From positions 1 through 41,889 of the IMG/VR virus record IMGVR_UViG_3300036772_000565: a DNA stretch of 41,889 nucleotides; one strand, given 5' to 3'. Position 1 is the stretch's first letter. Each line of letters begins with the position of its first letter. This document shows, one piece after another, positions 31,244 through 41,499 of this stretch. Origin of the DNA: a virus. The notes beneath the pieces are model-generated. The model searched no databases. It was not told the DNA's origin and was given only the letters and a program-made list of their open reading frames with translations. The position numbers and the translations under genes are program-made.

Positions 31244-31560
31244 AAGAACTGACGCTGAAAAAGCCCATCATGGCGCACAACGAAAAGGTTCATGTGCTTG
31301 AGCTGCGTGAACCGACGTTTGATGAAGTTGAACACATTGGTTTCCCGTTCACGCTCAGTACGGAAGGCAGTGTCCGACCAGACAGTTCGGTCATGTTGAA
31401 GTATCTCCCAATACTGGCGGGTATTCCCCGCTCTTCGGCAGCCGATATGGCGCTTATTGATATCTTCAAAGCCTCAATGATGATCCTGAGTTTTTTTACC
31501 AGCTCAACGGAGACAACCTCCGAAAGCGACTCTTCAACGTTGCCCACTACTGGCGATTAA
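31240..31560 (+). CDS. Tail assembly chaperone, short form (Mu gp41-like)
   Basis: A 106-aa tail assembly protein of the Mu gp41 type (KKPIMAHNEKVHVLELREPT, FDEVEHIGFPF). The real-frame sequence after residue ~88 becomes low-complexity Ser/Thr, whereas the -1 frame encodes a sensible protein, so the gene carries a programmed -1 frameshift. This entry is the zero-frame product. Confidence 0.9.
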   Translation: MKELTLKKPIMAHNEKVHVLELREPTFDEVEHIGFPFTLSTEGSVRPDSSVMLKYLPILAGIPRSSAADMALIDIFKASMMILSFFTSSTETTSESDSSTLPTTGD

Positions 31561-31652
31561 ATCCCCTTGAACTCAAACGGTCCCCTGTCTCTGAATTTCT
31601 GGAGCTGGAGGCAGAGGCCGTCCGCATCAATGAGGAAATAAAGAATGGCTGA
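31240..31652 (+). CDS. Tail assembly chaperone, -1 frameshift form (gp41-42-like)
   Basis: After -1 slippage at 31491-31497 translation continues as YQLNGDNLRKRLFNVAHYWR and ends at 31652, giving 137 aa. The extension is a helical, charged C-terminal domain (EFLELEAEAVRINEEIKNG) of the kind made by Mu and related phages. The longer form should bind the tape measure protein. It overlaps the tape-measure start at 31645. Confidence 0.85.
31491..31497 (+). promoter_or_regulatory. -1 frameshift slippery heptamer
   Basis: T TTT TTT in the reading frame AGT TTT TTT ACC, a canonical X-XXY-YYZ slip site for -1 frameshifting. The overlap frame downstream is clearly coding, as expected in dsDNA-phage tail chaperones. 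Confidence 0.88.
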
Positions 31653-33654
31653 CAGTTTTCAGTTAAAGGCCATTATCACAGCCGTTGATCAGCTTACCGG
31701 TCCAATGAAAGGTATGCAGCGGGAGCTCAAAGGATTCCAGAAGGAGATGGCTGGGCTGGCATTAGGCGCGGCAGCGGCGGGAACCGCCATCCTCGGCGCA
31801 TTGATCATGCCTATTGGCTCGGCTATCACCTTTGAATCAAAGATGGCGGATATCCGTAAGGTGGTTGATGGCCTTGACGATAAAACCGTATTCCAGGGGA
31901 TGAGTGACGATATTCTGGAATTATCGACTCAGTTGCCAATGGCTGCTGAAGGGATAGCGGAAATTGTCGCTGCGGGTGGGCAGGCGGGCATTGCCCGTAA
32001 TGATCTGATGCAGTTTGCCAATGACGCCGTGAAAATGGGTGTGGCATTTGACCAGACGGCGGAAGAGTCCGGGCAGATGATGGCGCAGTGGAGAACGGCG
32101 TTCAAACTGACGCAGGATGACGTGGTTGTTCTGGCTGACAAGATTAACTACCTGGGCAACACTGGCCCGGCGAACGCCGCGAAAATATCGGAAATTGTGA
32201 CCCGTATTGGTCCTCTGGGCAGTGTCGCCGGGGTGGCGTCGGGTGAAATTGCTGCGATGGGGGCCACCATTGCCGGGATGGGCGTAGAGTCTGAGATTGC
32301 GTCAACTGGCATCAAGAACTTTATGTTGTCACTGACGGCAGGAAAATCAGCCACATCTGCGCAAAAAAAAGCACTGAGCTTCCTGAAAATTGATCCGGGG
32401 CAGTTGGCTGCGGATATGCAGAAGGATTCCAAAGGCGCCATTCTGAAGGTTCTGGACTCACTGGCTAAGGTGCCAAAAGCTAAGCAGGCTGCTGTGATGA
32501 ATTCCCTGTTCGGGAAGGAGTCACTTTCTGCTATTGCACCGCTGCTCACCAATATGGATTTGTTGCGAACCAACTTTAACCGTGTTGCCGATGCTCAGGA
32601 GTACGGTGGCTCGATGCAGAAGGAGTATGCCAGTCGTGCGGCAACGACGGAAAACCAGATAACGCTGCTGAAAAATAGCGTGAATGCGATATCGATAACG
32701 CTCGGTGATACCTTTCTTCCTGCCATAAACGATGCTACCAAGGCGGTGATGCCGTACCTCGAAGAGCTCAGGAACTTTGTACGTGCCAATCCCGAAATGG
32801 TCCAGTCGGTAGCTAAGTTTGGTGCCGCCTTACTGGGGGTGGGCGTTGCGATCGGCACGTTATCACGCGCTTTTAAAATCCTGAACAGTGTCATGAACCT
32901 TTCTCCCGCAAAAGTGGCTATCGCAGTCCTGGCTGCTGGGGCAATGCTCATCATTGAAAACTGGGATACGGTTGGACCGGTGATTAAAGAGGTCTGGCAG
33001 GAAGTGGATAACGTGGCGCAGGCGATGGGCGGATGGGAAACCGTGATAAGCGGCGTGGGCATGATTATGGCTGGAGCCTTTACCGTCAAAACCATTGGTG
33101 CGCTTCAGCAAGCTGTCACACTGGCTGGCTCATTGTCTGGCTTGCTGGGAACCATCAGCAAGTTTGGGGCGATGACAATAACCATTGGTATCGCTGTTTC
33201 GCTTCTCAAACAACTTCAGGATCTGGAGAAAGATTCAAAAGAAGCCGGTGTGAGTAAAGGTGATTTCCTTGTTAATAAAATGCAGGGTAAAGAACGTGAG
33301 CAGGGGTACAACGGGTTCTTGCCTCGTTTGCGTGAATTGATTGGCATGGATAATCCTATTCATGATGGTCGTTACATGCCATCTGTACCTGTAGACAAGA
33401 TCACCATGGGCGAACTGAACGGTATGGATAATCCGATCCCAAAAGATCGTTTTTTACCACAGGATACAGCCAGAAGGACGCCAACGGCCGGACTGGTATC
33501 ACCTGCATTGCCTCGCCCACAGCGTAGCGAACTCAAAGTGACGTTTGATAATGCTCCCCAGGGAATGCGAGTGGTGGATATTCCCGACAAGGGTGATCCA
33601 TTAATGACCATCAATCATGATGTGGGTTATTCCCCTTTCCGTAATCAACCTTAA
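31645..33654 (+). CDS. Tape measure protein
   Basis: A 669-aa tape measure protein of the TP901 core-type family. It starts FQLKAIITAVDQLTGPMKGMQ with a coiled region, then a TP901 core with DKTVFQGMSDDILELSTQLP and QAGIARNDLMQFANDAVKMG, then hydrophobic segments (about 390-450 and 470-510) likely inserted in the host membrane. It sets tail length and is bound by the frameshift chaperone. A terminator follows. Confidence 0.94.
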   Translation: MADSFQLKAIITAVDQLTGPMKGMQRELKGFQKEMAGLALGAAAAGTAILGALIMPIGSAITFESKMADIRKVVDGLDDKTVFQGMSDDILELSTQLPMAAEGIAEIVAAGGQAGIARNDLMQFANDAVKMGVAFDQTAEESGQMMAQWRTAFKLTQDDVVVLADKINYLGNTGPANAAKISEIVTRIGPLGSVAGVASGEIAAMGATIAGMGVESEIASTGIKNFMLSLTAGKSATSAQKKALSFLKIDPGQLAADMQKDSKGAILKVLDSLAKVPKAKQAAVMNSLFGKESLSAIAPLLTNMDLLRTNFNRVADAQEYGGSMQKEYASRAATTENQITLLKNSVNAISITLGDTFLPAINDATKAVMPYLEELRNFVRANPEMVQSVAKFGAALLGVGVAIGTLSRAFKILNSVMNLSPAKVAIAVLAAGAMLIIENWDTVGPVIKEVWQEVDNVAQAMGGWETVISGVGMIMAGAFTVKTIGALQQAVTLAGSLSGLLGTISKFGAMTITIGIAVSLLKQLQDLEKDSKEAGVSKGDFLVNKMQGKEREQGYNGFLPRLRELIGMDNPIHDGRYMPSVPVDKITMGELNGMDNPIPKDRFLPQDTARRTPTAGLVSPALPRPQRSELKVTFDNAPQGMRVVDIPDKGDPLMTINHDVGYSPFRNQP

Positions 33655-33655
33655 T

Positions 33656-33673
33656 CCGCTTCGGCGGTTTTTT
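33656..33673 (+). terminator. Terminator after tape measure
   Basis: CCGC-TTCG-GCGG (33656-33667), a tetraloop hairpin, then six T. It lies 2 nt after the stop and likely reduces baseplate gene expression compared with the tail shaft. Confidence 0.82.
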
Positions 33674-33689
33674 ACTTTCAGGTGGCGTT

Positions 33690-35042
33690 ATGGCTCTTTT
33701 CTCAAGCGCACCCGACTGGCGAACGCGCTTGCGCGAAGCCTCTTTTCGGGGAGTGGGGTTCTCTGTAGAGGATGATGAAGGCTCGTTCGGGCGACGTGTT
33801 CAGGTTCACGAATACCTTAATCGGGATAAACCCTTTACTGAGGATTTAGGTCGGGCAACAAGACGGCTGACGATAAACGCTTACCTCATCGGCGATGACT
33901 ATGCTGATCAGCGTGACAGATTGATTGTTGCTATAGAAACGGCGGGTCCTGGTACGCTGGTTCACCCGCAGTATGGAGAAATGCAGGGCAGTATTGACGG
34001 GCAGGCCCGGGTATCACACAGCACGGCAGAAGGTCGCATGTGTCGTGTGAACTTCCAGTTTGTTGAAAGTGGGGAGCTGTCTTTCCCGACGGCAGGTATC
34101 GCAACCGCTCAACGACTGAATGAAACCGGTGGCCTGTTTGACGATGCGATTGACGATATGTTTTCTGCTTTTGGGCTATCTGGCTTACCTGATTTTATTC
34201 AGAACGATGTCCTGGCTGATGCAGCGGCCATGCTGAATACCGTGGCAGATACTTTTCAGATGGTTGATTCCGGGGTGTCAGCGGCGATGCGTCTTCTTCA
34301 GGGGGACTTGTCCGTTATCCTGATGCCTCCGAGTGCCGCCAGTGATTTTGTCCATGCTCTACAAAAGGCCTGGCGTGCGGGAGATCGCCTGAGTGGTGAT
34401 ACTTCTGATCTCGTTACGATGGTAAAAACCATGTCAGGTGTGACACTCGATCCCGGTCTGGCCCCGCGAGGGACATGGCCAACGGATTCAGGCTCTGTCT
34501 CCGCAAAGAAAGCCCAGAGCAATCTGGTTGCCTCTGCTATTCGCACTACCGCCATCAGTACCACCACTAACGTGGTGACAGATCTTGCACAACCTCGTGT
34601 TGCGCCATCTCAGTCGCGACAGTCAGGTGCAATGACCAGCGGGGGAGGGCAGAGCGCGACCGACATTATTAACGTTCCTCATCCCGCACTCGACAGCGTT
34701 ACCGAAGACAAAGCGGCCCCATCACCACCAACATGGGACGCATTGACTGATATCCGCACTGCAATCAATACCGCGATAGACCAGGAACAATTGCGCATTA
34801 ATGATGATGCTCTGTTCTTGCAGATCTCCGCGTTACGGACGGATTTGAACCGTGATATTTCCGGGCGTCTGGCGCAGGCAGAAAGAACGGCTGAAAGAAC
34901 ACCATCGGACGTCTTGCCCGCGCTGGTCCTGGCTGCAGGCTGGTACGACGATGCCGGACGGGAGTCCGATATTCTTGACCGTAACACGGTCCGTCATCCC
35001 GGTTTTGTTCCGGTGAAACCACTGAGGGTACCGGCGAGATGA
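33690..35042 (+). CDS. DNA circularization/tail protein (Mu gpN-like)
   Basis: A 450-aa protein of the Mu gpN / DNA circularization family. The N-terminal domain (1-130; SFRGVGFSVEDDEGSFGRRV, HEYLNRDKPFTEDLG, NAYLIGDDYADQRDRLI) is the DNA_circ_N signature. The rest is a helical extension (AERTAERTPSDVLPALVLAA). It is placed between tape measure and hub genes as in Mu. It overlaps the next start by 4 nt. Confidence 0.9.
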   Translation: MALFSSAPDWRTRLREASFRGVGFSVEDDEGSFGRRVQVHEYLNRDKPFTEDLGRATRRLTINAYLIGDDYADQRDRLIVAIETAGPGTLVHPQYGEMQGSIDGQARVSHSTAEGRMCRVNFQFVESGELSFPTAGIATAQRLNETGGLFDDAIDDMFSAFGLSGLPDFIQNDVLADAAAMLNTVADTFQMVDSGVSAAMRLLQGDLSVILMPPSAASDFVHALQKAWRAGDRLSGDTSDLVTMVKTMSGVTLDPGLAPRGTWPTDSGSVSAKKAQSNLVASAIRTTAISTTTNVVTDLAQPRVAPSQSRQSGAMTSGGGQSATDIINVPHPALDSVTEDKAAPSPPTWDALTDIRTAINTAIDQEQLRINDDALFLQISALRTDLNRDISGRLAQAERTAERTPSDVLPALVLAAGWYDDAGRESDILDRNTVRHPGFVPVKPLRVPAR

Positions 35043-36103
35043 ACAATACCGTCTTTTTACGGGTAAACGGGCGCGAATGGGGTGGATGGACTTCTGTCCG
35101 TATCAGCGCAGGTATTGACCGGGTTGCGCGAGATTTTAATGTGGCAATAACGCGACAGTGGCCCGGTCAGGTGGAGGGTTCTGCACAGATAAAAAATGGC
35201 GATCAGGTTGAAGTGTTGATCGGCGATGACCTGGTGATCACGGGATGGGTGGAAGCGACACCTGTTAGATATGACGGCAGCTCTATCACAACCGGGATTG
35301 TGGGGCGCAGTAAAACAGCCGATCTGATTGATTGCTCCGCTGCACCTACACAACACAACGGCAAAAGCCTGGTACGTATCGCCAGTGCGCTCGCAACACC
35401 TTTCGGTGTTTCTGTTATTGACGCTGGTGCTCCGTCTACTGCGGTCATTGACGCGCAGCCGGAGCATGGTGAAACCGTGATTGAATGTCTTAACCGCTTA
35501 CTGGGGCAAGTTCAGGCACTGGCATATGACGATGAGCAGGGGCGACTGGTGCTGGGAACACCGGGAAGCGTGAAAGCATCAACTGCGTTGGTACTGGGAG
35601 AAAATATCCTTTCCTGTGATACCGAACGCAGTGTTCGTGAACGCTTTTCAGATTATCTCGTCACTGGCCAACGGCCCGGTACCGATGATGACTTTGGTGA
35701 AGCGACCATTTCTGCTATCCGTCAGGCAACAAAAGATGCTGGCGTGGCGCGATATCGCCCGCACACGGCTCAGCAATCCGGGACGGCCACCACAGACAGC
35801 TGCAAAGTTCGTTGTGAATTTGAAGCACGGCAGCGAGCTGCGAAAACCCTCGAGACAACCTACAGCGTTCAGGGCTGGCGCCAGGGTAATGGTGAGTTGT
35901 GGAAACCGAACCAGAAAGTGATTGTTTATGATCCATTGCTGGGTTTTGACAACGAGGAGCTGGTGATTGCTGAAGTGACTTACAGCCAGGATGGCAATGG
36001 TACGGTCACTGAATTGCGGGTGGGGCCAGCGGATGCATATCTGCCGGAGCCTACCACGCAAAAGAAAAAGAAAAAATCATCCGGAGGAGGCGACGATTTC
36101 TGA
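35039..36103 (+). CDS. Baseplate hub (Mu gpP-like)
   Basis: A 354-aa hub protein similar to Mu gpP (gp44). Beta-rich with VFLRVNGREWGGWTSVRISA, DQVEVLIGDDLVITGWVE and IVGRSKTADLIDCSA. The C-terminus is a Lys-rich linker (KKKKKSSGGGDDF). It forms the hub to which tube and spike attach. Confidence 0.92.
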   Translation: MNNTVFLRVNGREWGGWTSVRISAGIDRVARDFNVAITRQWPGQVEGSAQIKNGDQVEVLIGDDLVITGWVEATPVRYDGSSITTGIVGRSKTADLIDCSAAPTQHNGKSLVRIASALATPFGVSVIDAGAPSTAVIDAQPEHGETVIECLNRLLGQVQALAYDDEQGRLVLGTPGSVKASTALVLGENILSCDTERSVRERFSDYLVTGQRPGTDDDFGEATISAIRQATKDAGVARYRPHTAQQSGTATTDSCKVRCEFEARQRAAKTLETTYSVQGWRQGNGELWKPNQKVIVYDPLLGFDNEELVIAEVTYSQDGNGTVTELRVGPADAYLPEPTTQKKKKKSSGGGDDF

Positions 36104-36648
36104 TGGGAATATCTTCTCTGTCTAAAGGGATGGCGAATGTCGTCACCCGTGGCGTTATTACTGCACTGGATACGGCGAAAAAATGTCAGGCGGTCGGGCT
36201 GAAACTGATAGCCGGCGAAGTGAAGGATAACGTGGAACACCTTGAACCGTATGGTTTCACCTCTGCGGCAAAAGATGGTGCTGAGGTGCTGGTGGTATTT
36301 CCAGGCGGCGACCGTTCTCATGGTGTTGTCGTCACTGTTGCCGACAGGCGTTACCGGTTGAAAGGGCTGGCGCGCGGTGAAGTGGCAATTTATGACGATC
36401 AGGGCCAGTCCGTCACGCTGACGCGTAAGGGCATTGTGGTTAATGGCGGTGGCAAACCGATTATTTTTACCAACGCTTCAAAAGCCCGCTTTGAGATGGA
36501 TATTGAAGCCACCGGGCAAATTAAAGATCTTTGCGACAGCGCCGGTAAAACCATGGCGGCCATGCGCATGACCTACAACGGACACACCCACAAAGAAAAC
36601 GGCGACGGTGGCGGTACGACTAACCAACCTGACCAACCAATGAGCTGA
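36103..36648 (+). CDS. Baseplate spike (Mu gp45-like)
   Basis: A 181-aa spike protein like Mu gp45. It has an OB-like start (TRGVITALDTAKKCQAVGLK), repeat beta segments (ARGEVAIYDDQGQSVTLTR, GIVVNGGG) and a HxH tip motif (NGHTHKENGDGGG) that in Mu-like spikes binds iron. It pierces the cell envelope on contraction. Confidence 0.92.
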   Translation: MGISSLSKGMANVVTRGVITALDTAKKCQAVGLKLIAGEVKDNVEHLEPYGFTSAAKDGAEVLVVFPGGDRSHGVVVTVADRRYRLKGLARGEVAIYDDQGQSVTLTRKGIVVNGGGKPIIFTNASKARFEMDIEATGQIKDLCDSAGKTMAAMRMTYNGHTHKENGDGGGTTNQPDQPMS

Positions 36649-36652
36649 CACC

Positions 36653-37066
36653 ATGATCCTTTATGTTAATGGCCTCCTCAAGGAGTCCACGGACCCGCTC
36701 GACCTTTTGACTCGCGCTGTGGTGATTTCTCTTTTCTCATGGCGCCGCGCTGAAAGTGATGACAACACGTCACAGCCTTATGGCTGGTGGGGTGATACCT
36801 GGCCTACGGTTCAGAACGATCGTATCGGTTCCCGCCTGTATCTGCTTAAAAGAAGCAAGCTCACTAACCGGACGCCGCAAGAGGCGCGGGAATACATCCA
36901 GCAGGCGCTGGCCTGGATGACTGAAGACGGGGTGGCTGCGCGTATTGAGGTGACATCAGCGCGTACCGGGATTGATACCCTGGCGGCGGGTATCACCCTC
37001 TGGCAGCAGAACGGGAGCCAGCACAACATTACTTTTGATGATATATGGAGCGAACTGAATGGCTGA
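36653..37066 (+). CDS. Baseplate protein Gp46 (gp25/W-like)
   Basis: A 137-aa Mu gp46-like baseplate protein (LTRAVVISLFSWRRAESDD, GWWGDTWPTVQNDRIGSRLY, EAREYIQQALAWMTEDGVA), equivalent to the T4 gp25-like wedge. Overlaps the next gene by 8 nt. Confidence 0.93.
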   Translation: MILYVNGLLKESTDPLDLLTRAVVISLFSWRRAESDDNTSQPYGWWGDTWPTVQNDRIGSRLYLLKRSKLTNRTPQEAREYIQQALAWMTEDGVAARIEVTSARTGIDTLAAGITLWQQNGSQHNITFDDIWSELNG

Positions 37067-38141
37067 TAGTCAATTTACGCGTCCGGAGCTGCCACAGCTT
37101 ATCGCCACGATCCGCAGCGATTTGCTGACCCGTTTTGATCAGGATGTTCTGCTCCGCAGAATGGACGCGGAAGTGTATGCCCGTGCGCAGGCCGCTGCTG
37201 TCCATACTCTCTATGGTTACATCGATTATCTTGCACGAAATATGCTGCCCGATCTGTGTGATGAAGACTGGTTGTACAGACATGGCCGCATTAAACGTTG
37301 CCCGCGAAAAGATGCCGTAGCAGCCACTGGATTTGTACGCTGGGATGGGCTGAGCGGCACACCCACACTTCCTGCTGGCACACAAATTCAGCGTGATGAT
37401 CAGCGAACCTACACCACGACAGCATTAGCAACCGCGTCAGGTGGCGTGCTGCGAGCCCCTGTTACTGCGGATGAAACCGGTATGGCCGGAAATACAGATG
37501 ATGGTATAGCCCTGCGTCTGGGAACGCCATTGAGCGGTATCCCGTCCACGGGATACGCCGACACTATCATCGATGGCGCGGATGTTGAGGATCTGGAGAT
37601 CTGGCGCGCCCGTGTCATGGAGCGTTACTACTACATTCCACAGGGCGGGGCTGATCCGGATTACATCATCTGGGCGAAAGAAATCGCCGGGATAACGAGA
37701 GCCTGGACTTTAAGACACTATAAGGGGATCGGGACAGTGGGCGTGATGGTGGCAACCGGCGACCCCGCTAATCCTGCGCCTGATGATGATCTGGTGCAGC
37801 GCGTCAGGGAGCATATTTTACCTTTAGCCCCGGTGGCAGGTGGCGGTCTGTTTGTCTTTGCGGCCACAGAAAAAGTTATTCCAATGACGATAGCGCTTGC
37901 GAAAGATACTACCGAAATCAGAGCGTCAGTCACCGCCGAGCTTAATTCTTTAATGCTTCGTGATGGCACCCCATCAGGAAAAGTGTTCGTCTCTCGTATC
38001 AGCGAAGCGATTAGCCTGGCGGCCGGAGAAGTGGCACATAAACTTACCGTTCCCGCTGCGGATATCACGCTGGGTTCAACGGAATTACCCGTTCTGGGAA
38101 CCATCACCTGGGCTACTTACGACATAAGTGGAGGAGCCTGA
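37059..38141 (+). CDS. Baseplate J family protein (Mu gp47)
   Basis: A 360-aa baseplate wedge protein like Mu gp47/P2 J. Landmarks: [59 protein letters not shown] and [20 protein letters not shown]. Forms the baseplate periphery with gp46 and gp48. Confidence 0.95.
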   Translation: MADSQFTRPELPQLIATIRSDLLTRFDQDVLLRRMDAEVYARAQAAAVHTLYGYIDYLARNMLPDLCDEDWLYRHGRIKRCPRKDAVAATGFVRWDGLSGTPTLPAGTQIQRDDQRTYTTTALATASGGVLRAPVTADETGMAGNTDDGIALRLGTPLSGIPSTGYADTIIDGADVEDLEIWRARVMERYYYIPQGGADPDYIIWAKEIAGITRAWTLRHYKGIGTVGVMVATGDPANPAPDDDLVQRVREHILPLAPVAGGGLFVFAATEKVIPMTIALAKDTTEIRASVTAELNSLMLRDGTPSGKVFVSRISEAISLAAGEVAHKLTVPAADITLGSTELPVLGTITWATYDISGGA

Positions 38142-38728
38142 TGGCATCAGAAGACGAATACACCCGCTTGCTTCATCAGTTGTTGCCACCTGGCCCTGCC
38201 TGGGAAGGTGATAATCCATTGCTCGAGGGGCTTGCCCCCTCTCTGGCGCGTGTACAACAGCGCGCTGATGCATTGATGAAAGAAATCGATCCGGCACAAA
38301 CAACAGAACTGATTAATCGCTATGAGTCTCTGTATGGCCTGCCTGATTCCTGCGTACCTGACGGCGTTCAGACATTACGGCAACGCCAGCAACGTCTGGA
38401 TGCTAAGGCAAACGTGACAGGCGGTATAAACGAACAGTTTTACCGGGATCAGCTCGACGCCCTCGGCTATACCACGGCCACCATTGAACAGTTTCAGAAT
38501 CTGAGCAGTTCGCCCGATCCAGAGTGGGGTGAGTTTTGGCGCTACTACTGGCGCGTAAACATACCAGCGGATGCCAATGTGAACTGGCAGACCTGTATGA
38601 GCGCATGCAACTCCGCTATCAGAACATGGGGCGATACGGTGGCGGAATGCGTTATCGACAAGCTTTGCCCCTCTCACACCGTAGTTGTTTTTGCTTATCC
38701 GGAAGGAACAGACGATGCATCGAATTGA
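38141..38728 (+). CDS. YmfQ/gp48-like baseplate protein (DUF2313)
   Basis: A 195-aa DUF2313 protein, the YmfQ/Mu gp48 family ([58 protein letters not shown]). It links the wedge to tail fibers. The next gene starts 14 nt inside its end. Confidence 0.93.
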   Translation: MASEDEYTRLLHQLLPPGPAWEGDNPLLEGLAPSLARVQQRADALMKEIDPAQTTELINRYESLYGLPDSCVPDGVQTLRQRQQRLDAKANVTGGINEQFYRDQLDALGYTTATIEQFQNLSSSPDPEWGEFWRYYWRVNIPADANVNWQTCMSACNSAIRTWGDTVAECVIDKLCPSHTVVVFAYPEGTDDASN

Positions 38729-40082
38729 TACACCCACCGCGCAAACAGATAAATTTGGCGCAGGTAAAAATGGATTCACGAATGGTGATCCCAGTACTGG
38801 ACGCAAGTCAACGGATCTTAACAGCGATATGTGGGACGCCGTTCAGGAAGAAATTTGCAATGCTATTGAGAAATCAGGGGCAACGTTAAACAAATCCGAG
38901 CACGATCAGTTATACAAAGCCATTGTTAAACTCATCACGGATCGGGTACCAGATGCGCTTTTACGAAAAAATAACCTTTCTGATTTAGTCGATAAGGCCG
39001 TTTCGCGGGCGAATCTTGGTTTAAAAAGTGCAGCAACTGCTGATATTCAGACATCAAGGGATGATATAACTTCTGGCCGCGTTCTGACTAACGGCGGGGC
39101 GATTGCTACACGCTCTGTGGTGGCTAATGGAATTGCTGGATCGGCTATTACTGATGCCAACAATTTACCGGGAAATTCCGTCAGTTTTGTTTATGGCTCG
39201 GCAACCAATTCGCCTGGTTTTGAATCTTCTGTTTTGGATTTTGCTGGTTTTAATACTGGCTATAATGTCCAACTTACAGCAAGTTACAACACAAAGGGGT
39301 TGGTTAAATTAAGAACGAGAAACGGGGATAACAATACGTGGAGTGGATGGACTACATTTTACACAACCGATAATAAACCAACCGCTGCAGATACCAACGC
39401 TGTCCCTTTGCTGGCGAATGGCATCGTGAATGCAGTACAACGGATTCAGAACATCATCAGTATTTTCACCACCCAATCTGGATCTCCGCTTGAGTTAGGT
39501 CATCTTACGGGAACCCCCGGTAATTTTTATATTGATATTCACACTGACGGCACACAAGACGGCGTTGATTATTCCCACCGTCTGACATTTAAGCCTGGTG
39601 GTGGGTTCTCTATTCAAACTCAGGGCGGAGGTATGGTTTCGCTCGGCGATAATGGGGGGGATGTCGTTGCCAGAGGCTCTATAAGTGCATCCGGTAGTGT
39701 TAATTCCACAGGCGATATTCGCTCTGAAAGAAACATTAGCACTGCGGGTATCTTGCAGGCAGGAACGGGAGTTTATGAATCAAATGGGGCTGTTCGAGTT
39801 TACTCATCAAACAATCCGCCACCGCAGCAGGATTTAAGCCCATACGTTACATATGGCGTGGCCGATGGTCGTTATCTGATGGATGTTGCGCGCGGGGGGC
39901 AAGCGCTGCAAAACGCCGGGCATACAACTGAAAACATATGGGAGGCCCCGGAAGGTTGCTATATGACCGGGTTAAATATTCGTGCTGACCTTGGGGACTG
40001 CCGAAGTATGGGCAAATATTACCGTGCTATTGTTGTGCGAGTTTATAACGGCAGTTGGCGTCAAATTGGGAGTATTGCGTAA
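38715..40082 (+). CDS. Tail fiber protein
   Basis: A 455-aa tail fiber. The N-terminal ~100 aa is the baseplate-attachment part ([40 protein letters not shown], a common fiber start). The middle is beta-rich and repeat-like ([39 protein letters not shown]) and the tip ([20 protein letters not shown]) likely binds the receptor. The ATG at 38715 follows GGAAGGAACAG; an upstream in-frame start at 38685 is less likely. The C-terminus is the most variable part. Confidence 0.9.
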   Translation: MHRIDTPTAQTDKFGAGKNGFTNGDPSTGRKSTDLNSDMWDAVQEEICNAIEKSGATLNKSEHDQLYKAIVKLITDRVPDALLRKNNLSDLVDKAVSRANLGLKSAATADIQTSRDDITSGRVLTNGGAIATRSVVANGIAGSAITDANNLPGNSVSFVYGSATNSPGFESSVLDFAGFNTGYNVQLTASYNTKGLVKLRTRNGDNNTWSGWTTFYTTDNKPTAADTNAVPLLANGIVNAVQRIQNIISIFTTQSGSPLELGHLTGTPGNFYIDIHTDGTQDGVDYSHRLTFKPGGGFSIQTQGGGMVSLGDNGGDVVARGSISASGSVNSTGDIRSERNISTAGILQAGTGVYESNGAVRVYSSNNPPPQQDLSPYVTYGVADGRYLMDVARGGQALQNAGHTTENIWEAPEGCYMTGLNIRADLGDCRSMGKYYRAIVVRVYNGSWRQIGSIA

Positions 40083-40606
40083 TGATCCAGTTTAAAAATA
40101 TCAGGATTTCAAAGCAGGTAATTGAAAATGGCATGCCATTGCCATTTATTTATTTTGAAGATGAACTTGGGCGTGACTGGTACACCCTGCGCGATGAAAC
40201 ATGGAATGGAGATACGGCATTTATTGCTGTGTCAGATGACGGATTTATTGCCACAGGTGCGCGAAATCCGAACTTTATGACACTTATGGAGGGGGTCAGT
40301 ATTTATGAAATCAATGCTGAAGATTATCGGGATGATATCGGCACGGCTATTTATCGTTTTGAACAGGGAGAAATCATAGCGTATACGGTTCCCGCGAGTG
40401 AAGTTGCTGAGAGGGAAAAAAACGTGAGAATGGTGGAGGCGAATGTTGCAATTGCACCGCTCCAGGATGCTGTTGAATTAAGTATGGCTACTGATGAAGA
40501 AACTAATGCTCTGACAGCTTGGAAGAAATATCGGGTGCTTCTTAGTCGTATTGACACAAGCAAGGCTCCCGATATTGTATGGCCTACAAAGCCAGTAGTT
40601 GGTTAA
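40082..40606 (+). CDS. tfa: Tail fiber assembly protein
   Basis: A 174-aa fiber chaperone (Caudo_TAP). The C-terminal motif region [20 protein letters not shown] followed by [15 protein letters not shown] and a WPTKP end is diagnostic. The start overlaps the fiber stop as TAATGA. It would help fold or trimerise the fiber. Confidence 0.92.
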   Translation: MIQFKNIRISKQVIENGMPLPFIYFEDELGRDWYTLRDETWNGDTAFIAVSDDGFIATGARNPNFMTLMEGVSIYEINAEDYRDDIGTAIYRFEQGEIIAYTVPASEVAEREKNVRMVEANVAIAPLQDAVELSMATDEETNALTAWKKYRVLLSRIDTSKAPDIVWPTKPVVG

Positions 40607-41499
40607 ACTATGAACTCATTGAATTTTTCTTTGTTTTTTGCCAAATAAACAGGGAATGAATTCTCTGTCATTTCTTGTTTAACTAACTTCCTGTCCCGTC
40701 CCCATATATCTTCGGCGTTTGTAATAACCTTCATAATATGTTCTGGGTTATTAAACTCAGGGAGGTCATATTCTGTGTGCGAAATGGTGGACATTTTCTC
40801 TGAAATACGCTCAGGCGTCATAACCCATGAGAAGTGCCACCCACCATCATTAATAATTTTATTGTTGTACTTTAGCCAATTCCATTTTAACCATGACCAT
40901 TCTTTTTCGCGGCGACCCCGCTTCCAGTTGCGAAAAATTTCAGGTTCACCATGAAAGAAACACTTCAAATTTTTGTATGACGTCGCCCGGGGGAGCGTGC
41001 ATTTCCTTGGCGTACCATCAACGTTAAATACCTGGAGATTGAATTGGTAGTTGTAAAAATTCTGACGGATAGTCGTACATAGTTTCTTGGGGTTAATGGC
41101 AGCAATGGCCTCTGGAGAGAAAATTTCATCGACGTCTGAAACAAGAATCAGGTCATCATCTTGAGCGAATTGTAACCCCTTCATAATTGCATTGCGCTGG
41201 GCAGCTTCATTGGCCCAAGCGTCAACCTCCCAGACTTCTGGCTGCCAAGGATCAACTTCACGGTCTTGGTTGAAATCCTCAGAGACTTTCATGAGCGGCT
41301 TTTCGTCATGCACGACGTAAATAATTTTATCTTTGAATGTTGAAAACTTATTTATATCAAAATGGAGATTTCTTGGTTTACCAGTAAAGGTATGGGTTGA
41401 TTCGACTATGACAAATTTATCAACGGCATTAGCGAGAGTATGTAACCGAATATCAAGAAGCATATCTTCGTCATAATATAGGAAACAATCGTAAATCAT
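40603..41499 (-). CDS. GT17-family glycosyltransferase (lysogenic conversion)
   Basis: A 298-aa member of glycosyltransferase family 17 (the N-acetylglucosaminyltransferase III-like family). It starts [20 protein letters not shown] with [20 protein letters not shown], has the metal-binding SDVDE at 121-125, then a GT17 core ([20 protein letters not shown]). Reverse strand and AT-rich relative to the tail genes, with an AAGGATAAAAA ribosome site. Likely modifies LPS or another surface glycan to change serotype or block superinfection; substrate unproven. Confidence 0.88.
   Translation of the reverse strand: MIYDCFLYYDEDMLLDIRLHTLANAVDKFVIVESTHTFTGKPRNLHFDINKFSTFKDKIIYVVHDEKPLMKVSEDFNQDREVDPWQPEVWEVDAWANEAAQRNAIMKGLQFAQDDDLILVSDVDEIFSPEAIAAINPKKLCTTIRQNFYNYQFNLQVFNVDGTPRKCTLPRATSYKNLKCFFHGEPEIFRNWKRGRREKEWSWLKWNWLKYNNKIINDGGWHFSWVMTPERISEKMSTISHTEYDLPEFNNPEHIMKVITNAEDIWGRDRKLVKQEMTENSFPVYLAKNKEKFNEFIV

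Noticed and set aside
36060-36075. Poly-A tract (AAAGAAAAAGAAAAAA) as a frameshift site near the end of the hub gene
   Set aside because: The reading frame continues normally to a clean stop overlapping the next ATG, and the alternative frames end quickly without a coherent product.
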